Shown here: in pieces, positions 1-8,162 of the stretch
Layout: each line of letters opens with the position of its first letter
Position numbering within the stretch: the stretch's first letter is position 1
Assembly (NCBI RefSeq): GCF_003325755.1
Contig: NZ_QORI02000006.1
Span: 124,057 to 188,056, forward strand
Source: Pseudomonas sp. SST3
GTDB lineage: Bacteria; Pseudomonadota; Gammaproteobacteria; Pseudomonadales; Pseudomonadaceae
Length of the DNA: 64,000 nucleotides
Direction: 5' to 3'
The notes under the pieces: generated by a model
Told to the model about the DNA's origin: nothing
Databases searched by the model: none
The model's input: the letters and a program-made list of their open reading frames with translations, nothing else
Program-made: the position numbers and the translations under genes

Positions 1-2584
1 GCATTTCCGCTGCTGGGGAATCGACCAATGCCTGGCGATACTGGGCTTGCCCGGTGCCCATCGACGCCATCAAGGTGTCGACCGCCTCGTCGGTCCATGG
101 CTTGCCGAACACGTGCAGCCCGAGCGGCATGAATCGCTCCTGAATATTGGTCAGGTAATGGCCGACCTCGTGCACCAGCAGATCATCGTCAACCTGCTCG
201 AAATCGATGCCGCGCGCGGCAAGCGGCCCGGCCATGGAATCGCGCAGCTCGGGTTCCAAGCCGGACTGGCTCACCAGGCGTTTGATCTCTGCGATGGTGG
301 CGCGCCGAGCGGGTCCTTCGGTGCTGCCAGTTCCCGCCTCGAAACTCTCGATCAGCTGACGCAGTTTGAGCAGATCGTCGTAGAGCGGCGTCGCTACCAG
401 CGGCGGCGTGAGGTGATCGATCATCACGGCGAGCCCCCGGCGCTTGGCCTGGATGCCCTCACCCACGCCATCGACGATGTAGGGATAGATGCTCGGCAGA
501 TCGCCGACAATCTGCATCGGATAATCCTCGGCGCTCAGCCCGGCACGTCGTCGCGGCAGAAACTCGTAGGTGGAGTGGCGTCCAAGGTGCACCAGCGCAT
601 CGGCACCGAAGTCATCCCGCAGCCAGTGATAGAAGCCCAGGTACTGGTGCGGCGGCGGGAAGACCAGGTTGGCGTGGAGCAATTCCTCGTCGACTTCCCA
701 GCCTCGCGGCGGCTGCGGACCGAGAAAAATATTGCCCAGGCGCAGACCGGGAAAAATCATTCGCTCACCTTGTACCATGACCTGCCCCGGCGCTTCGCCC
801 CAACCACGTAACCCTTCTATTCCCGTAGCCGACAGCGCCCAAATCAGCTCGTCCGCTTCACCCCAGGCGGCCAGCCCGGGCTGCTCCAGTGCTCGCTCGT
901 AGAAGCGTTCCAGCTGTTCGAGCAAATCCAGCGCGCGGGCCCGCGCCGGATGCTCGACGCCATCGAGCACGTGATGCAGCTTGCTCGATCCATCGCGCAA
1001 GGTTTGCCTGGCGATATCCAGATGAGATGACTGTAGCGCCCGACGCATCTGCACGTTCCAGTAGCCCAGCGGGCCATGCTCCATTTCTCCCTGCAAGGCT
1101 GGTGGCAGCGCACGAAACCAACGCAGGTAATCACTGCGGTCGAGCCCGGGCACCTTCTCGGCCATGTCGGCCAGCGCATCCCCTTGCTCGGGCAGGTTCA
1201 CGCCATGCTCTTGCAGCATGCTCAGCAGTGCCTCGGAGGATACCGGCAACTCGCCCGTTTCATAGCCCTCGGCCTTGAGGCGCTGCAGGATGGCGAAAAG
1301 GGATTGCGGTACGTCCAGATTGTCGGCACCGATGTTGTGACGCCCCGGAGGATGGTTGTAATAGATGATGGCGACACGCTTGTTTCTGTTGGCCTTGCGC
1401 TGCAACCGCTGCCAGCGATGGATCCGCGCGGCGATCGACTCGATTCGGGACGGCAAGGGCTGGCTGAAACCAAAACGGATGCCAGAATTCGGATCAATCT
1501 GCGCCGACTCCCATGCAGCCAGCACCATCGGCTGGCTGCTGCCCTGCAGCTCCGGCATGGCCAATTGGTAGTGAACCTTGTCGCGCCCGAGTCCATCAGT
1601 AGAAAGCTGCCAGGAGCTCTCGTCACGGTCATCCAGGCGCAGGGCCTTTAGCACTGGCACATCGAGACGTCCGAGCATTTCGGTTGCCTGCTCACGCCCC
1701 TCGCCGCCGCCAAGCACGAAGTCCTGCAGCACGACCACAGCGGCCAATGGCGGATGCTCCTCATTTTCCAGCCAGCGCAGCGCTTGCAAGGTGCCGTCGC
1801 CCCAGCCGGCGAAAAGGCTGACGCAGGCCATGTCTCGCTGTTGCAGCGTCTGACACAGCGCATTGTTTAGATCGGCGTCGCCCCGGCGATCGGCACGGCC
1901 GTGATCGATGATTGCAACCAAGCGCTCGCCGCGCCAGACGAGCTCATCAGGCTCGGCGACCCGACCATCCTGATAGAAGCGCAGCGCCGGGCGTGACTCG
2001 GGAGGCAGGATCTGTGCAGAGGGATCGTCCCGCCTGACCAGCCAGCCGAGCAGACGCGCAATATTTTCACTCCCGCCGCCGATCCAGTAACTGCGCGCCT
2101 CGATCCACCCGGCCTGATCAGGGTTGGCATCGCCAAGCTCGCGGACCCAGCCGACCAGGTCCTCGCCCGGCTTTTCCGCACCGAGATGTATTGCCTGTTC
2201 ACGGTCACGGAAGACCGTCTTGCCGCCGATACGGCTCATCGCAACCAGCTCCTGGTCGCTGTGCATGATGTAGCGATCGCCGGAGCGGTGCGCCTCGATC
2301 AACGGACGCAAGCGCTCCACCTCGGGTCCGAAAACGCCGACCGCAAGCAGCGTGGCACCGCCGTGCAGCCATTCGGCTACGCTGGCATCGTTCATCTCGC
2401 TCAGCTGGTCCGGGGTGCGCGCATCGATGATTTCGTCCGGGTGGCGCTCTTTAAACAAGGCCACAGCCGAGGCGAATTCCGCCGCGCTGTATTGCGAGAT
2501 GATTGCGTTGATCTGGCCAGCCAAGGCGGGCTGGGCGAGCAGCACCGAAAGCGCTAAACCGACCCAGCGAAAAACGATAGACAT
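1..2584 (-). CDS. CobN-like cobaltochelatase-family protein with signal peptide (3' end cut by window edge)
   Basis: 861 codons are visible; the reading frame stays open to the window edge, so the C-terminal part is missing. The start at 2584 follows a GGAG six bases upstream. The N-terminus (MSIVFRWVGLALSVLLAQ, cleavage near PALA-GQ) looks like a Sec signal peptide, which true cytoplasmic cobalamin-synthesis CobN lacks. The CobN/BchH core is recognisable near residues 650-690: HLGRHSTYEFLP, then DLPSIYPYIV and AKRRG, where canonical CobN has a HLGTHGT-EWLPGK-type motif. It resembles the CobN-like protein of P. aeruginosa (PA1923, from memory). A cobalamin riboswitch lies directly upstream, so expression should fall when B12 is plentiful. 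A role in periplasmic cobalt/corrinoid or other metallo-tetrapyrrole handling is inferred; the metal and substrate cannot be read from sequence. Confidence 0.85.
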   Translation of the reverse strand, partial: MSIVFRWVGLALSVLLAQPALAGQINAIISQYSAAEFASAVALFKERHPDEIIDARTPDQLSEMNDASVAEWLHGGATLLAVGVFGPEVERLRPLIEAHRSGDRYIMHSDQELVAMSRIGGKTVFRDREQAIHLGAEKPGEDLVGWVRELGDANPDQAGWIEARSYWIGGGSENIARLLGWLVRRDDPSAQILPPESRPALRFYQDGRVAEPDELVWRGERLVAIIDHGRADRRGDADLNNALCQTLQQRDMACVSLFAGWGDGTLQALRWLENEEHPPLAAVVVLQDFVLGGGEGREQATEMLGRLDVPVLKALRLDDRDESSWQLSTDGLGRDKVHYQLAMPELQGSSQPMVLAAWESAQIDPNSGIRFGFSQPLPSRIESIAARIHRWQRLQRKANRNKRVAIIYYNHPPGRHNIGADNLDVPQSLFAILQRLKAEGYETGELPVSSEALLSMLQEHGVNLPEQGDALADMAEKVPGLDRSDYLRWFRALPPALQGEMEHGPLGYWNVQMRRALQSSHLDIARQTLRDGSSKLHHVLDGVEHPARARALDLLEQLERFYERALEQPGLAAWGEADELIWALSATGIEGLRGWGEAPGQVMVQGERMIFPGLRLGNIFLGPQPPRGWEVDEELLHANLVFPPPHQYLGFYHWLRDDFGADALVHLGRHSTYEFLPRRRAGLSAEDYPMQIVGDLPSIYPYIVDGVGEGIQAKRRGLAVMIDHLTPPLVATPLYDDLLKLRQLIESFEAGTGSTEGPARRATIAEIKRLVSQSGLEPELRDSMAGPLAARGIDFEQVDDDLLVHEVGHYLTNIQERFMPLGLHVFGKPWTDEAVDTLMASMGTGQAQYRQALVDSPAAEM

Positions 2585-2639
2585 GCCCACTCCGTCTCGG
2601 GACGCGCGGGCGGCAGAACGGCCGCACAGCCCGTGACAG

Positions 2640-2797
2640 GCGCAAGGCATTCTGAGGATGTCGCCCACCGCGACAATTCCTGGGGAGTACGGGCTGGTAT
2701 CGGGCTCGGTCGCAGAATTCGACTCTACCGTTGCGGGGGCAGCATCAGCTTGGCACTGATTTCCCATTTAACCCGGACCTAGACCCGGGCACCGCAT
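2640..2797 (-). promoter_or_regulatory. Cobalamin (adenosylcobalamin) riboswitch
   Basis: Read on the minus strand, the leader of the CobN-like gene carries the hallmark conserved blocks in the right order: GGTGCCCGG then GGTTAAATGGGAA (2761-2793), GCTGCCCCCGCAACGGTA (about 2725-2742), and the B12 box GAGCCCGATACCAGCCC (2691-2707). A GC-rich hairpin (GCGGC...GCCGC, about 2611-2626) sits between the aptamer and the ribosome-binding site and could be the expression platform that hides the start. Outer boundaries are approximate. Confidence 0.9.
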
Positions 2798-2961
2798 ACT
2801 CCATGAAGGCAGCCGTCTAGCGGCTGACGGCGCGAACCTTACGCGGCGCACCCGACAAGATCAAGCGACGAACCCTTGCCGCGTTGCACCAACGAGCTTC
2901 GATGCGACGGCGCACTCGATGGTGGCTAGACTTCAGGGCATCCAGGCATACGGGGGCAGCC

Positions 2962-3180
2962 ATGAACGACAATAAACAACCCAAACCACTCACGTTGCGG
3001 CAGATGTTGCAAAGCGTACTGGCCGGCGCACTCGGTGTGCAGAGCGGCAAGAACCGGGCACGTGACTTCAGTCACGGCAAGCCCAGCCACTTCATCCTGC
3101 TGGGGGTGGGTTTCACCGTGGTGTTCGTGCTGGTGATTCTTGGCGTGGTCAAGCTGGTGTTGTACCTCGTGGGGCTGTGA
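2962..3180 (+). CDS. DUF2970 family small membrane protein
   Basis: 72 residues, starting at ATG 2962 after a GGGGGC ribosome-binding site; a longer in-frame extension upstream is arginine-rich and unlikely. The sequence starts MNDNKQPKPLTLRQMLQSVL, has a basic middle, and ends in one hydrophobic segment (about residues 48-70, FILLGVGFTVVFVLVILGVV). This is the layout of the DUF2970 family of small inner-membrane proteins. Function unknown. It points away from the CobN-like gene and is followed by a strong hairpin at its stop codon. Confidence 0.75.
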   Translation: MNDNKQPKPLTLRQMLQSVLAGALGVQSGKNRARDFSHGKPSHFILLGVGFTVVFVLVILGVVKLVLYLVGL

Positions 3181-3189
3181 TAGCCCCAC
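3169..3189. terminator. Hairpin overlapping the DUF2970 stop codon
   Basis: GTGGGGCT-GTGAT-AGCCCCAC is a perfect 8-bp stem with a 5-base loop spanning the TGA stop. No T-run follows on either strand, so intrinsic termination is only possible; it may instead stabilise the transcript ends of the two converging small genes. Confidence 0.45.
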
Positions 3190-3197
3190 CCAAGCTT

Positions 3198-3311
3198 CTA
3201 TTGATGGCTGACCCAGAAAACCGCCGTCGCAACCGCCAAAAGTATCAGGACGAATATCGCGGCAGCGTCTGCCCTACTGTCGTTACTGCGATGATTGAAG
3301 TGCTCGGACAC
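3198..3311 (-). CDS. Possible 37-residue single-pass membrane protein
   Basis: A GTG codon at 3311 is preceded by AAGGAG at seven bases and opens a 37-codon frame ending at TAG 3198. The product begins MSEHFNHRSNDSRADA and ends in a hydrophobic helix (AAIFVLILLAVATAVFWV) followed by SHQ. A good ribosome-binding site plus a clean transmembrane helix argue for a real gene; no homolog is recognised. It converges on the DUF2970 gene and shares the hairpin between them. Confidence 0.5.
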   Translation of the reverse strand: MSEHFNHRSNDSRADAAAIFVLILLAVATAVFWVSHQ

Positions 3312-3538
3312 GGCTGTTCTCCTTGTTGTTGAGGCTCGCGTTGGTTGCAGTTAAGACCACCCAAGCGAGGCGCTCAAGCGCAGGGGGTTAAATGCCTAAA
3401 AAGAGGCGTTTCGTTCTAAACATATTCCCAAACATCACTTTTACGCATAAACGCTAACTGGTATCTTGCCGGCCTCCCTCAACGGGTGCGCGGCCGTGCG
3501 CGCAAAAAGCTGTAGACAGCCTGAAAAACAGGACATTT

Positions 3539-5197
3539 ATGTACGTATACGACCAGTATGACCAACACATCATCGAGGATCGCGTGCGTCAGTTCCGTGA
3601 TCAGATTCGCCGCTACCTAGCGGGCGAACTGACTGACGCGGAACTGCTGCCTCTTCGCCTGCAGAACGGCCTGTATATTCAGCGCTACGCGCCGATGCTA
3701 CGCATTGCCGTGCCCTATGGGCTGTTGTCGTCTACCCAGATTCGCAAGCTGGCGGATATCACTCGCAAGTACGATAAGGGCTATGCTCATATCAGTACCC
3801 GGACCAACGTCCAGCTCAACTGGCCCGAGCTGGAGGATGTACCTGACATTCTCGCCGAGCTGGCCACCGTGCAGATGCATGCCATCCAGACCAGCGGCAA
3901 CTGCATTCGCAACACCACCACAGATCAGTTCGCCGGTGTGGCCAAAGACGAATTGGTTGATCCGCGCCCCTGGTGCGAAATTATTCGGCAGTGGTCGACG
4001 TTCCATCCGGAATTTGCCTTCCTGCCGCGCAAGTTCAAGATTGCGGTAAACGGTGCGGTGAGCGATCGCGCCGCTATCGAGGTGCACGATATTGGCCTCG
4101 AAGCGGTGAAGAACGATGCCGGCGAGCTGGGTTTCCGCGTGTCGGTGGGTGGCGGCCTCGGCCGTACGCCGATTGTCGGCAGCTTCATCAATGAATTTCT
4201 GCCCTGGCAGCACCTGCTGACCTATCTCGACGCCATCCTGCGCGTTTATAACCGCTACGGCCGTCGCGACAACAAGTTCAAGGCCCGGATCAAAATCCTG
4301 GTGAAGGCGCTCACGCCTGAAGTGTTTGCCGAGCGCGTCGAGGCCGAGTGGTCCTATCTGAAGGATGGTCCGAACACCCTGACCGACGCTGAAGTCGAGC
4401 GCATCAGCAAGTTCTTCATCGACCCGACTTACAAGACCCTGGAAGACCAGAGCGCTGTCCTGGCTCGACTCGATTCCGAGCACCCCGGCTTCGCCCGTTG
4501 GCGCCAGCGTAACGTGGTGGCACACAAGAAGCCCGGGTATGCAGCCGTCACATTGTCCCTGAAGAGTACCGGCGTGGCACCCGGCGATGTAACCGACAAG
4601 CAGCTCGATACCATCGCTGACCTGGCCGATCGCTACAGTTTCGGTGAAGTGCGCAACTCCCACGAGCAGAACATGATCCTCGCGGACGTCGAGCAATCGC
4701 ATCTGTTCGAACTGTGGAACGAGCTGCGCGAGCTCGGTGTTGCGACACCGAACATCGGCCTGCTGACCGATATCATCTGCTGCCCTGGCGGTGACTTCTG
4801 TTCCCTGGCCAACGCCAAGTCGATTCCTATTGCCGAAGCCATTCAGCGCCGCTTCGATGATATGGATTATCTGTTCGACATCGGCGATATCGACCTGAAC
4901 ATCTCCGGCTGCATGAATGCGTGCGGACACCACCACGTGGGTCACATCGGCATTCTCGGCGTGGACAAGAAAGGCGCCGAGTTCTATCAGGTTTCGCTCG
5001 GAGGCAGCTCCGGCCGCAACGCCAGCCTTGGCCAGATTCTCGGGCCGTCCTTCGCTCAGGACGTAATGCCCGACGTTATCGAAAAGGTCATCGGCGTCTA
5101 TGTGGAGCAACGTACAGAAGATGAACAGTTTCTCGACACTTTCCGCCGTATCGGAATCGACCCCTTCAAGGAGCGCGTCTATGCAGCGAATCATTAA
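3539..5197 (+). CDS. cysI: Sulfite reductase (nitrite/sulfite reductase hemoprotein)
   Basis: 552 residues, the usual length of pseudomonad CysI, which reduces sulfite to sulfide in assimilatory sulfur metabolism. It has two repeats of the ferredoxin-like nitrite/sulfite reductase half-domain with the TSGNCIRNTT siroheme segment near residue 120. The 4Fe-4S/siroheme cysteines are CCPGGDFC (about 414-421) and CMNACGHHHVGH (about 458-469). The start at 3539 sits after AACAGGACATTT. The upstream 227 bases are relatively AT-rich and probably hold the promoter; I could not place a CysB site. A DUF934 gene overlaps its 3' end, as in P. aeruginosa PA1838-PA1837. Confidence 0.95.
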   Translation: MYVYDQYDQHIIEDRVRQFRDQIRRYLAGELTDAELLPLRLQNGLYIQRYAPMLRIAVPYGLLSSTQIRKLADITRKYDKGYAHISTRTNVQLNWPELEDVPDILAELATVQMHAIQTSGNCIRNTTTDQFAGVAKDELVDPRPWCEIIRQWSTFHPEFAFLPRKFKIAVNGAVSDRAAIEVHDIGLEAVKNDAGELGFRVSVGGGLGRTPIVGSFINEFLPWQHLLTYLDAILRVYNRYGRRDNKFKARIKILVKALTPEVFAERVEAEWSYLKDGPNTLTDAEVERISKFFIDPTYKTLEDQSAVLARLDSEHPGFARWRQRNVVAHKKPGYAAVTLSLKSTGVAPGDVTDKQLDTIADLADRYSFGEVRNSHEQNMILADVEQSHLFELWNELRELGVATPNIGLLTDIICCPGGDFCSLANAKSIPIAEAIQRRFDDMDYLFDIGDIDLNISGCMNACGHHHVGHIGILGVDKKGAEFYQVSLGGSSGRNASLGQILGPSFAQDVMPDVIEKVIGVYVEQRTEDEQFLDTFRRIGIDPFKERVYAANH

Positions 5198-5681
5198 GGA
5201 TGGTCAGGTCATCGACGAGACCTGGCATCTGCTGCCCAAGGACGTAACCCTTGACGGTTTGTCGAACTGCGACGATTTGATCGTTCCGTATCAGCTGTGG
5301 CTTGATCATGCCCATGCACTGAAGGCTCGCGATGGCGGGCTGGGGATCTGGCTGGATTCCGACGAAGCCGTGGAAGAGATCGCTGACGACCTGGAGTACT
5401 TTCAGGTCATCGCCCTGAACTTCCCGGCCTTCACGGACGGTCGGCATTACTCCAGTGCACGCCTGCTGCGCGAGCGTTACGGCTACAAAGGCGAGATACG
5501 CGCCATCGGCGACGTACTGCGCGATCAGCTGTTCTACATGCGTCGCTGCGGTTTTGACGCCTTTGCGGTGCGCCCCGACCGCGACCCGTATGAAGCACTG
5601 GAAAGCTTAAAGGATTTCTCCGTCACCTACCAAGCTGCCGTTGACGAGCCGCTACCGCTGTTCCGCCGGCGACAAGGCTGA
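5181..5681 (+). CDS. DUF934 family protein, sulfur-assimilation partner of CysI
   Basis: 166 residues from ATG 5181, which has AAGGAG seven bases upstream and lies inside the end of cysI (17-base overlap), indicating translational coupling. The family (DUF934, often labelled oxidoreductase) is nearly always found directly after cysI in pseudomonads and related bacteria, and is thought to assist sulfite reduction; the biochemical role is not established. Recognisable features are YSSARLLRERYGYKGEIRA and DQLFYMRRCGFDAF. A strong terminator follows 20 bases after the stop, closing a two-gene operon. Confidence 0.85.
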   Translation: MQRIIKDGQVIDETWHLLPKDVTLDGLSNCDDLIVPYQLWLDHAHALKARDGGLGIWLDSDEAVEEIADDLEYFQVIALNFPAFTDGRHYSSARLLRERYGYKGEIRAIGDVLRDQLFYMRRCGFDAFAVRPDRDPYEALESLKDFSVTYQAAVDEPLPLFRRRQG

Positions 5682-5703
5682 TTCGGCGGTTGTCGAAACA
5701 AAA

Positions 5704-5725
5704 AAACCCGCCTTTCGGCGGGTTT
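5704..5725. terminator. Bidirectional intrinsic terminator after cysI-DUF934
   Basis: AAACCCGCC-TTTC-GGCGGGTTT, a 9-bp stem with four-base loop, is followed by a T-run on the plus strand and preceded by an A-run that gives a T-run on the minus strand. It can stop both the cysI operon and the small minus-strand gene at 5731-5829. Confidence 0.9.
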
Positions 5726-5730
5726 TTCAT

Positions 5731-5829
5731 TCACTGGTACATCCAGAAGTTCGGATGCTCAATGTTCGCACCTTCGGTCGACTGCTTCTTGCCGAAGGCT
5801 TCCTTGATTTTTTCTGCCAGTGCTTTCAT
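5731..5829 (-). CDS. Possible 32-residue protein of unknown function
   Basis: ATG at 5829 follows AGGA at about eight bases and opens a 32-codon frame. The product starts with a lysine-rich amphipathic helix (MKALAEKIKEAFGKKQ) and ends NFWMYQ. The frame ends two bases before a strong terminator readable on this strand, which supports a short transcription unit. No homology is recognised; it is too short for confident calling by composition. Confidence 0.5.
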   Translation of the reverse strand: MKALAEKIKEAFGKKQSTEGANIEHPNFWMYQ

Positions 5830-5952
5830 GACCGATTCCTGCTGCGTTGAAGTAGCGTTAGCTTCTCTCAATCGCTCATCACAGCGAAATCGGTTTTGGC
5901 TATGCCTTCAATAGCAAGCACAACGATAATCGCGCCTGAACAAACCAGCCGT

Positions 5953-6945
5953 TCAATCGAGCCGGACCAGCATCCTTCCGGTCTGCTGGCCGGCCAGGAT
6001 TCGCTCGATAGCCACAGGCAATTGCTCCAGCGAAATTTCCTGCACCAAGTCCTCAAGGTTCGATAACTTCCACTGCAAAGACAGCTTGTCCCACATTGAG
6101 GCCTTCACAACCAACGGAATTTCCACCGAGTCGACTCCAAGCAGATTCACGCCACGCAGAATGAACGGGAGCACGCTAGCCTGGAAACCCGTTCCGGCGG
6201 TCAGGCCGCAACAGGAGACGCTGGCGCCACGCTGCAACGACTTGACGACATTAAACAGAATGTCGCCGCCGACGGTATCGATTGCCCCCGCCCATTGCTC
6301 CTTGAGCAACGGTTTCTCGGTGCCTGCCTGAAGCGCACTGCGCTCGATGACCTGTTTGGCCCCTAGCTTGGTAAGGAAATCGGCCTGATCTGCCTTCCCG
6401 GTCACAGCGGTCACGTTGTAACCAAGACGCGACATCAAGGCGACCGCAATGCTGCCGACGCCACCGGTAGCGCCGGTCACGAGCACCGGAGCATCGACCG
6501 GCTCGAGACCGGCCTGCTCAAGCTTGTCCACACAAAGCGCAGCGGTAAGGCCCGCTGTACCAAGGGCCATAGCTTCACGCAGGGAGAGCCCGGCTGGACG
6601 CTTGATCACCCATGCCGCAGGTACCCTAATGAACTGGCCGAAACCGCCCGCGGTGTTCATCCCAAGGTCGTAGCCGGTAGTGATAATCTCATCGCCTTCG
6701 GAAAACTCCGAGACGCTTGACTCGACAACTGTGCCAGCTGCATCGATGCCTGGCGTGTGCGGGAAGTTGCGGGTCACGCCGCGATTACCGCTGGCCGACA
6801 GAGCGTCTTTGTAGTTCAAAGATGAATAGCTGACGCGAATCAGCACTTCTCCTGCCGGCAGTTCGCTGGTGTCTCGCTCGATAATGCGTGTTTCGAAACG
6901 GCCGTTCGCATCCTCGTTAGCTTGTAGCGCCCTGAACGTACTCAT
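5953..6945 (-). CDS. YhdH/AcuI-type NADPH:quinone (acrylyl-CoA) oxidoreductase, MDR family
   Basis: 330 residues of the medium-chain dehydrogenase/reductase superfamily, zinc-free YhdH/AcuI branch. It has the GroES-like N-terminus with SYSSLNYKDALSASGN, the HTPGIDAAGTV segment, and a Rossmann fold with VTGATGGVGSIAVALM. AcuI members reduce acrylyl-CoA with NADPH; whether this one does is not shown. ATG 6945 is chosen over the adjacent GTG because AAGGGG lies seven bases upstream. It lies 10 bases after sohB and is probably co-transcribed with it, as in P. aeruginosa (PA1833-PA1832). Confidence 0.88.
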   Translation of the reverse strand: MSTFRALQANEDANGRFETRIIERDTSELPAGEVLIRVSYSSLNYKDALSASGNRGVTRNFPHTPGIDAAGTVVESSVSEFSEGDEIITTGYDLGMNTAGGFGQFIRVPAAWVIKRPAGLSLREAMALGTAGLTAALCVDKLEQAGLEPVDAPVLVTGATGGVGSIAVALMSRLGYNVTAVTGKADQADFLTKLGAKQVIERSALQAGTEKPLLKEQWAGAIDTVGGDILFNVVKSLQRGASVSCCGLTAGTGFQASVLPFILRGVNLLGVDSVEIPLVVKASMWDKLSLQWKLSNLEDLVQEISLEQLPVAIERILAGQQTGRMLVRLD

Positions 6946-6955
6946 CACTTGCCCC

Positions 6956-7981
6956 TTATTGCCAGAATCGTTGTTCGTTAAGTCGCGTCCAACCTTTCAG
7001 TACGCCATGCTCCAGAGTGGCGCTGACCGCCATGCCGAAGCGTTCGGGAAGGCTTTTTTTCTCGGCGTAATGCAGCTGGAATAGGTCCGCTTCACGGGCC
7101 CGCGCGGCCAGGTACTCGTCGCTGGTTTTCAGCTCATCGACGAGCTGCTTGCCAAGTGCCGCAATCCCTAGCCAGACCTCACCGGTAGCGACATCATCGA
7201 TGGACAACTGTTGGCGATAGCGGGCGACGAAATTCTTGAATAGCTCGTGAGTGGTTTCCAGATCGTCCTGAAATTTCTCGCGGCCCTTTTCGGTGTTCTC
7301 ACCAAAGATGGTCAGGGTGCGCTTGTATTCCCCGGCAGTCAGCACCTCGACATCAACGTCATGCTTCTTCAGCAGTCGATGAACATTGGGCAGTTGCGCA
7401 ACGACCCCGATGGAGCCGAGGATCGCGAAAGGAGCGCTGAGGATCTTTTGCCCGATACAGGCCATCATATAGCCGCCACTTGCCGCAACCTTGTCGACGC
7501 AAACCGTCAGCGGCACGCCTGCATCGCGGATGCGAACCAGCTGTGACGCAGCGAGCCCATAACCGTGGACCATGCCCCCGCCGCTTTCCAGCCGCAAAAC
7601 AACCTCGTCCTGTGGCGTGGCCAGGGTCAGCAGTGCGGTAACTTCGTGACGAAGGTTCTCAACCGCAGATGCCTTGATATCCCCATCGAAATCGAGCACG
7701 AAAACCCGCGGACGATTTTCCGGGCTTTTCTTCGCCAGCTTGGCAGCCTTGGCTTCACGCTTGCGCTGCAGCTTTAGTTGTTCCTTGTCGATCAGGGACT
7801 GCTCGAGACGCTCACGCATCGCTTTATAGAAGTCATTGAGCTTGTGGACTTCCAAGTGACCACACGCCTGTTTGGTTCGGCCGCGCCGTAGCGAGGCGAG
7901 CGCGATCAATACCACCAGAACGGCGGCTACCAGCGTAACGGTCTTCGCCAGAAAGCTTGCATAGTCAGCAAGAAATTCCAC
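6956..7981 (-). CDS. sohB: SohB-type inner-membrane serine peptidase (S49)
   Basis: 341 residues from a GTG at 7981 with GAGGA three bases upstream; this matches the family start (E. coli SohB begins MELLSEYGLFLAK, here MEFLADYASFLAK) better than an upstream extension. One N-terminal transmembrane helix (about 8-30) is followed by a basic linker and a ClpP-fold peptidase domain. The Ser-Lys dyad is visible: S168 in DKVAASGGYM and K220 in TAGEYKRTL. The peptidase domain is expected to face the periplasm and digest peptides or membrane-protein fragments. It heads a two-gene unit with the YhdH-type gene. Confidence 0.92.
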   Translation of the reverse strand: MEFLADYASFLAKTVTLVAAVLVVLIALASLRRGRTKQACGHLEVHKLNDFYKAMRERLEQSLIDKEQLKLQRKREAKAAKLAKKSPENRPRVFVLDFDGDIKASAVENLRHEVTALLTLATPQDEVVLRLESGGGMVHGYGLAASQLVRIRDAGVPLTVCVDKVAASGGYMMACIGQKILSAPFAILGSIGVVAQLPNVHRLLKKHDVDVEVLTAGEYKRTLTIFGENTEKGREKFQDDLETTHELFKNFVARYRQQLSIDDVATGEVWLGIAALGKQLVDELKTSDEYLAARAREADLFQLHYAEKKSLPERFGMAVSATLEHGVLKGWTRLNEQRFWQ

Positions 7982-8105
7982 AGATCCTCCTCGGTTACCT
8001 AGGGTCGCCAGCAGAAACCCGACTTGGCGTAAACCGGCCAAGCATACCGATTTCACGGTCGTCTGAGCCAGCAGAACCCAATTCAAACAAACGTATGATT
8101 TATCG

Positions 8106-8134
8106 TTGACACTCTAAGACGATCCCCCTACCCT
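8106..8134 (+). promoter_or_regulatory. Candidate sigma-70 promoter for the histidine phosphatase group
   Basis: TTGACA at 8106-8111 with a 17-base gap to TACCCT at 8129-8134, lying 28 bases before the ATG in the divergent region with sohB. The -35 is perfect, the -10 is poor. Confidence 0.35.
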
Positions 8135-8162
8135 CGCGAAAAACAGGGTCCCGGAGTTGAGC

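Noticed and set aside
3698..5194. A 498-codon open frame antisense to cysI
   Set aside because: Typical high-GC shadow frame of a well-supported gene; no family resemblance, no ribosome-binding site.
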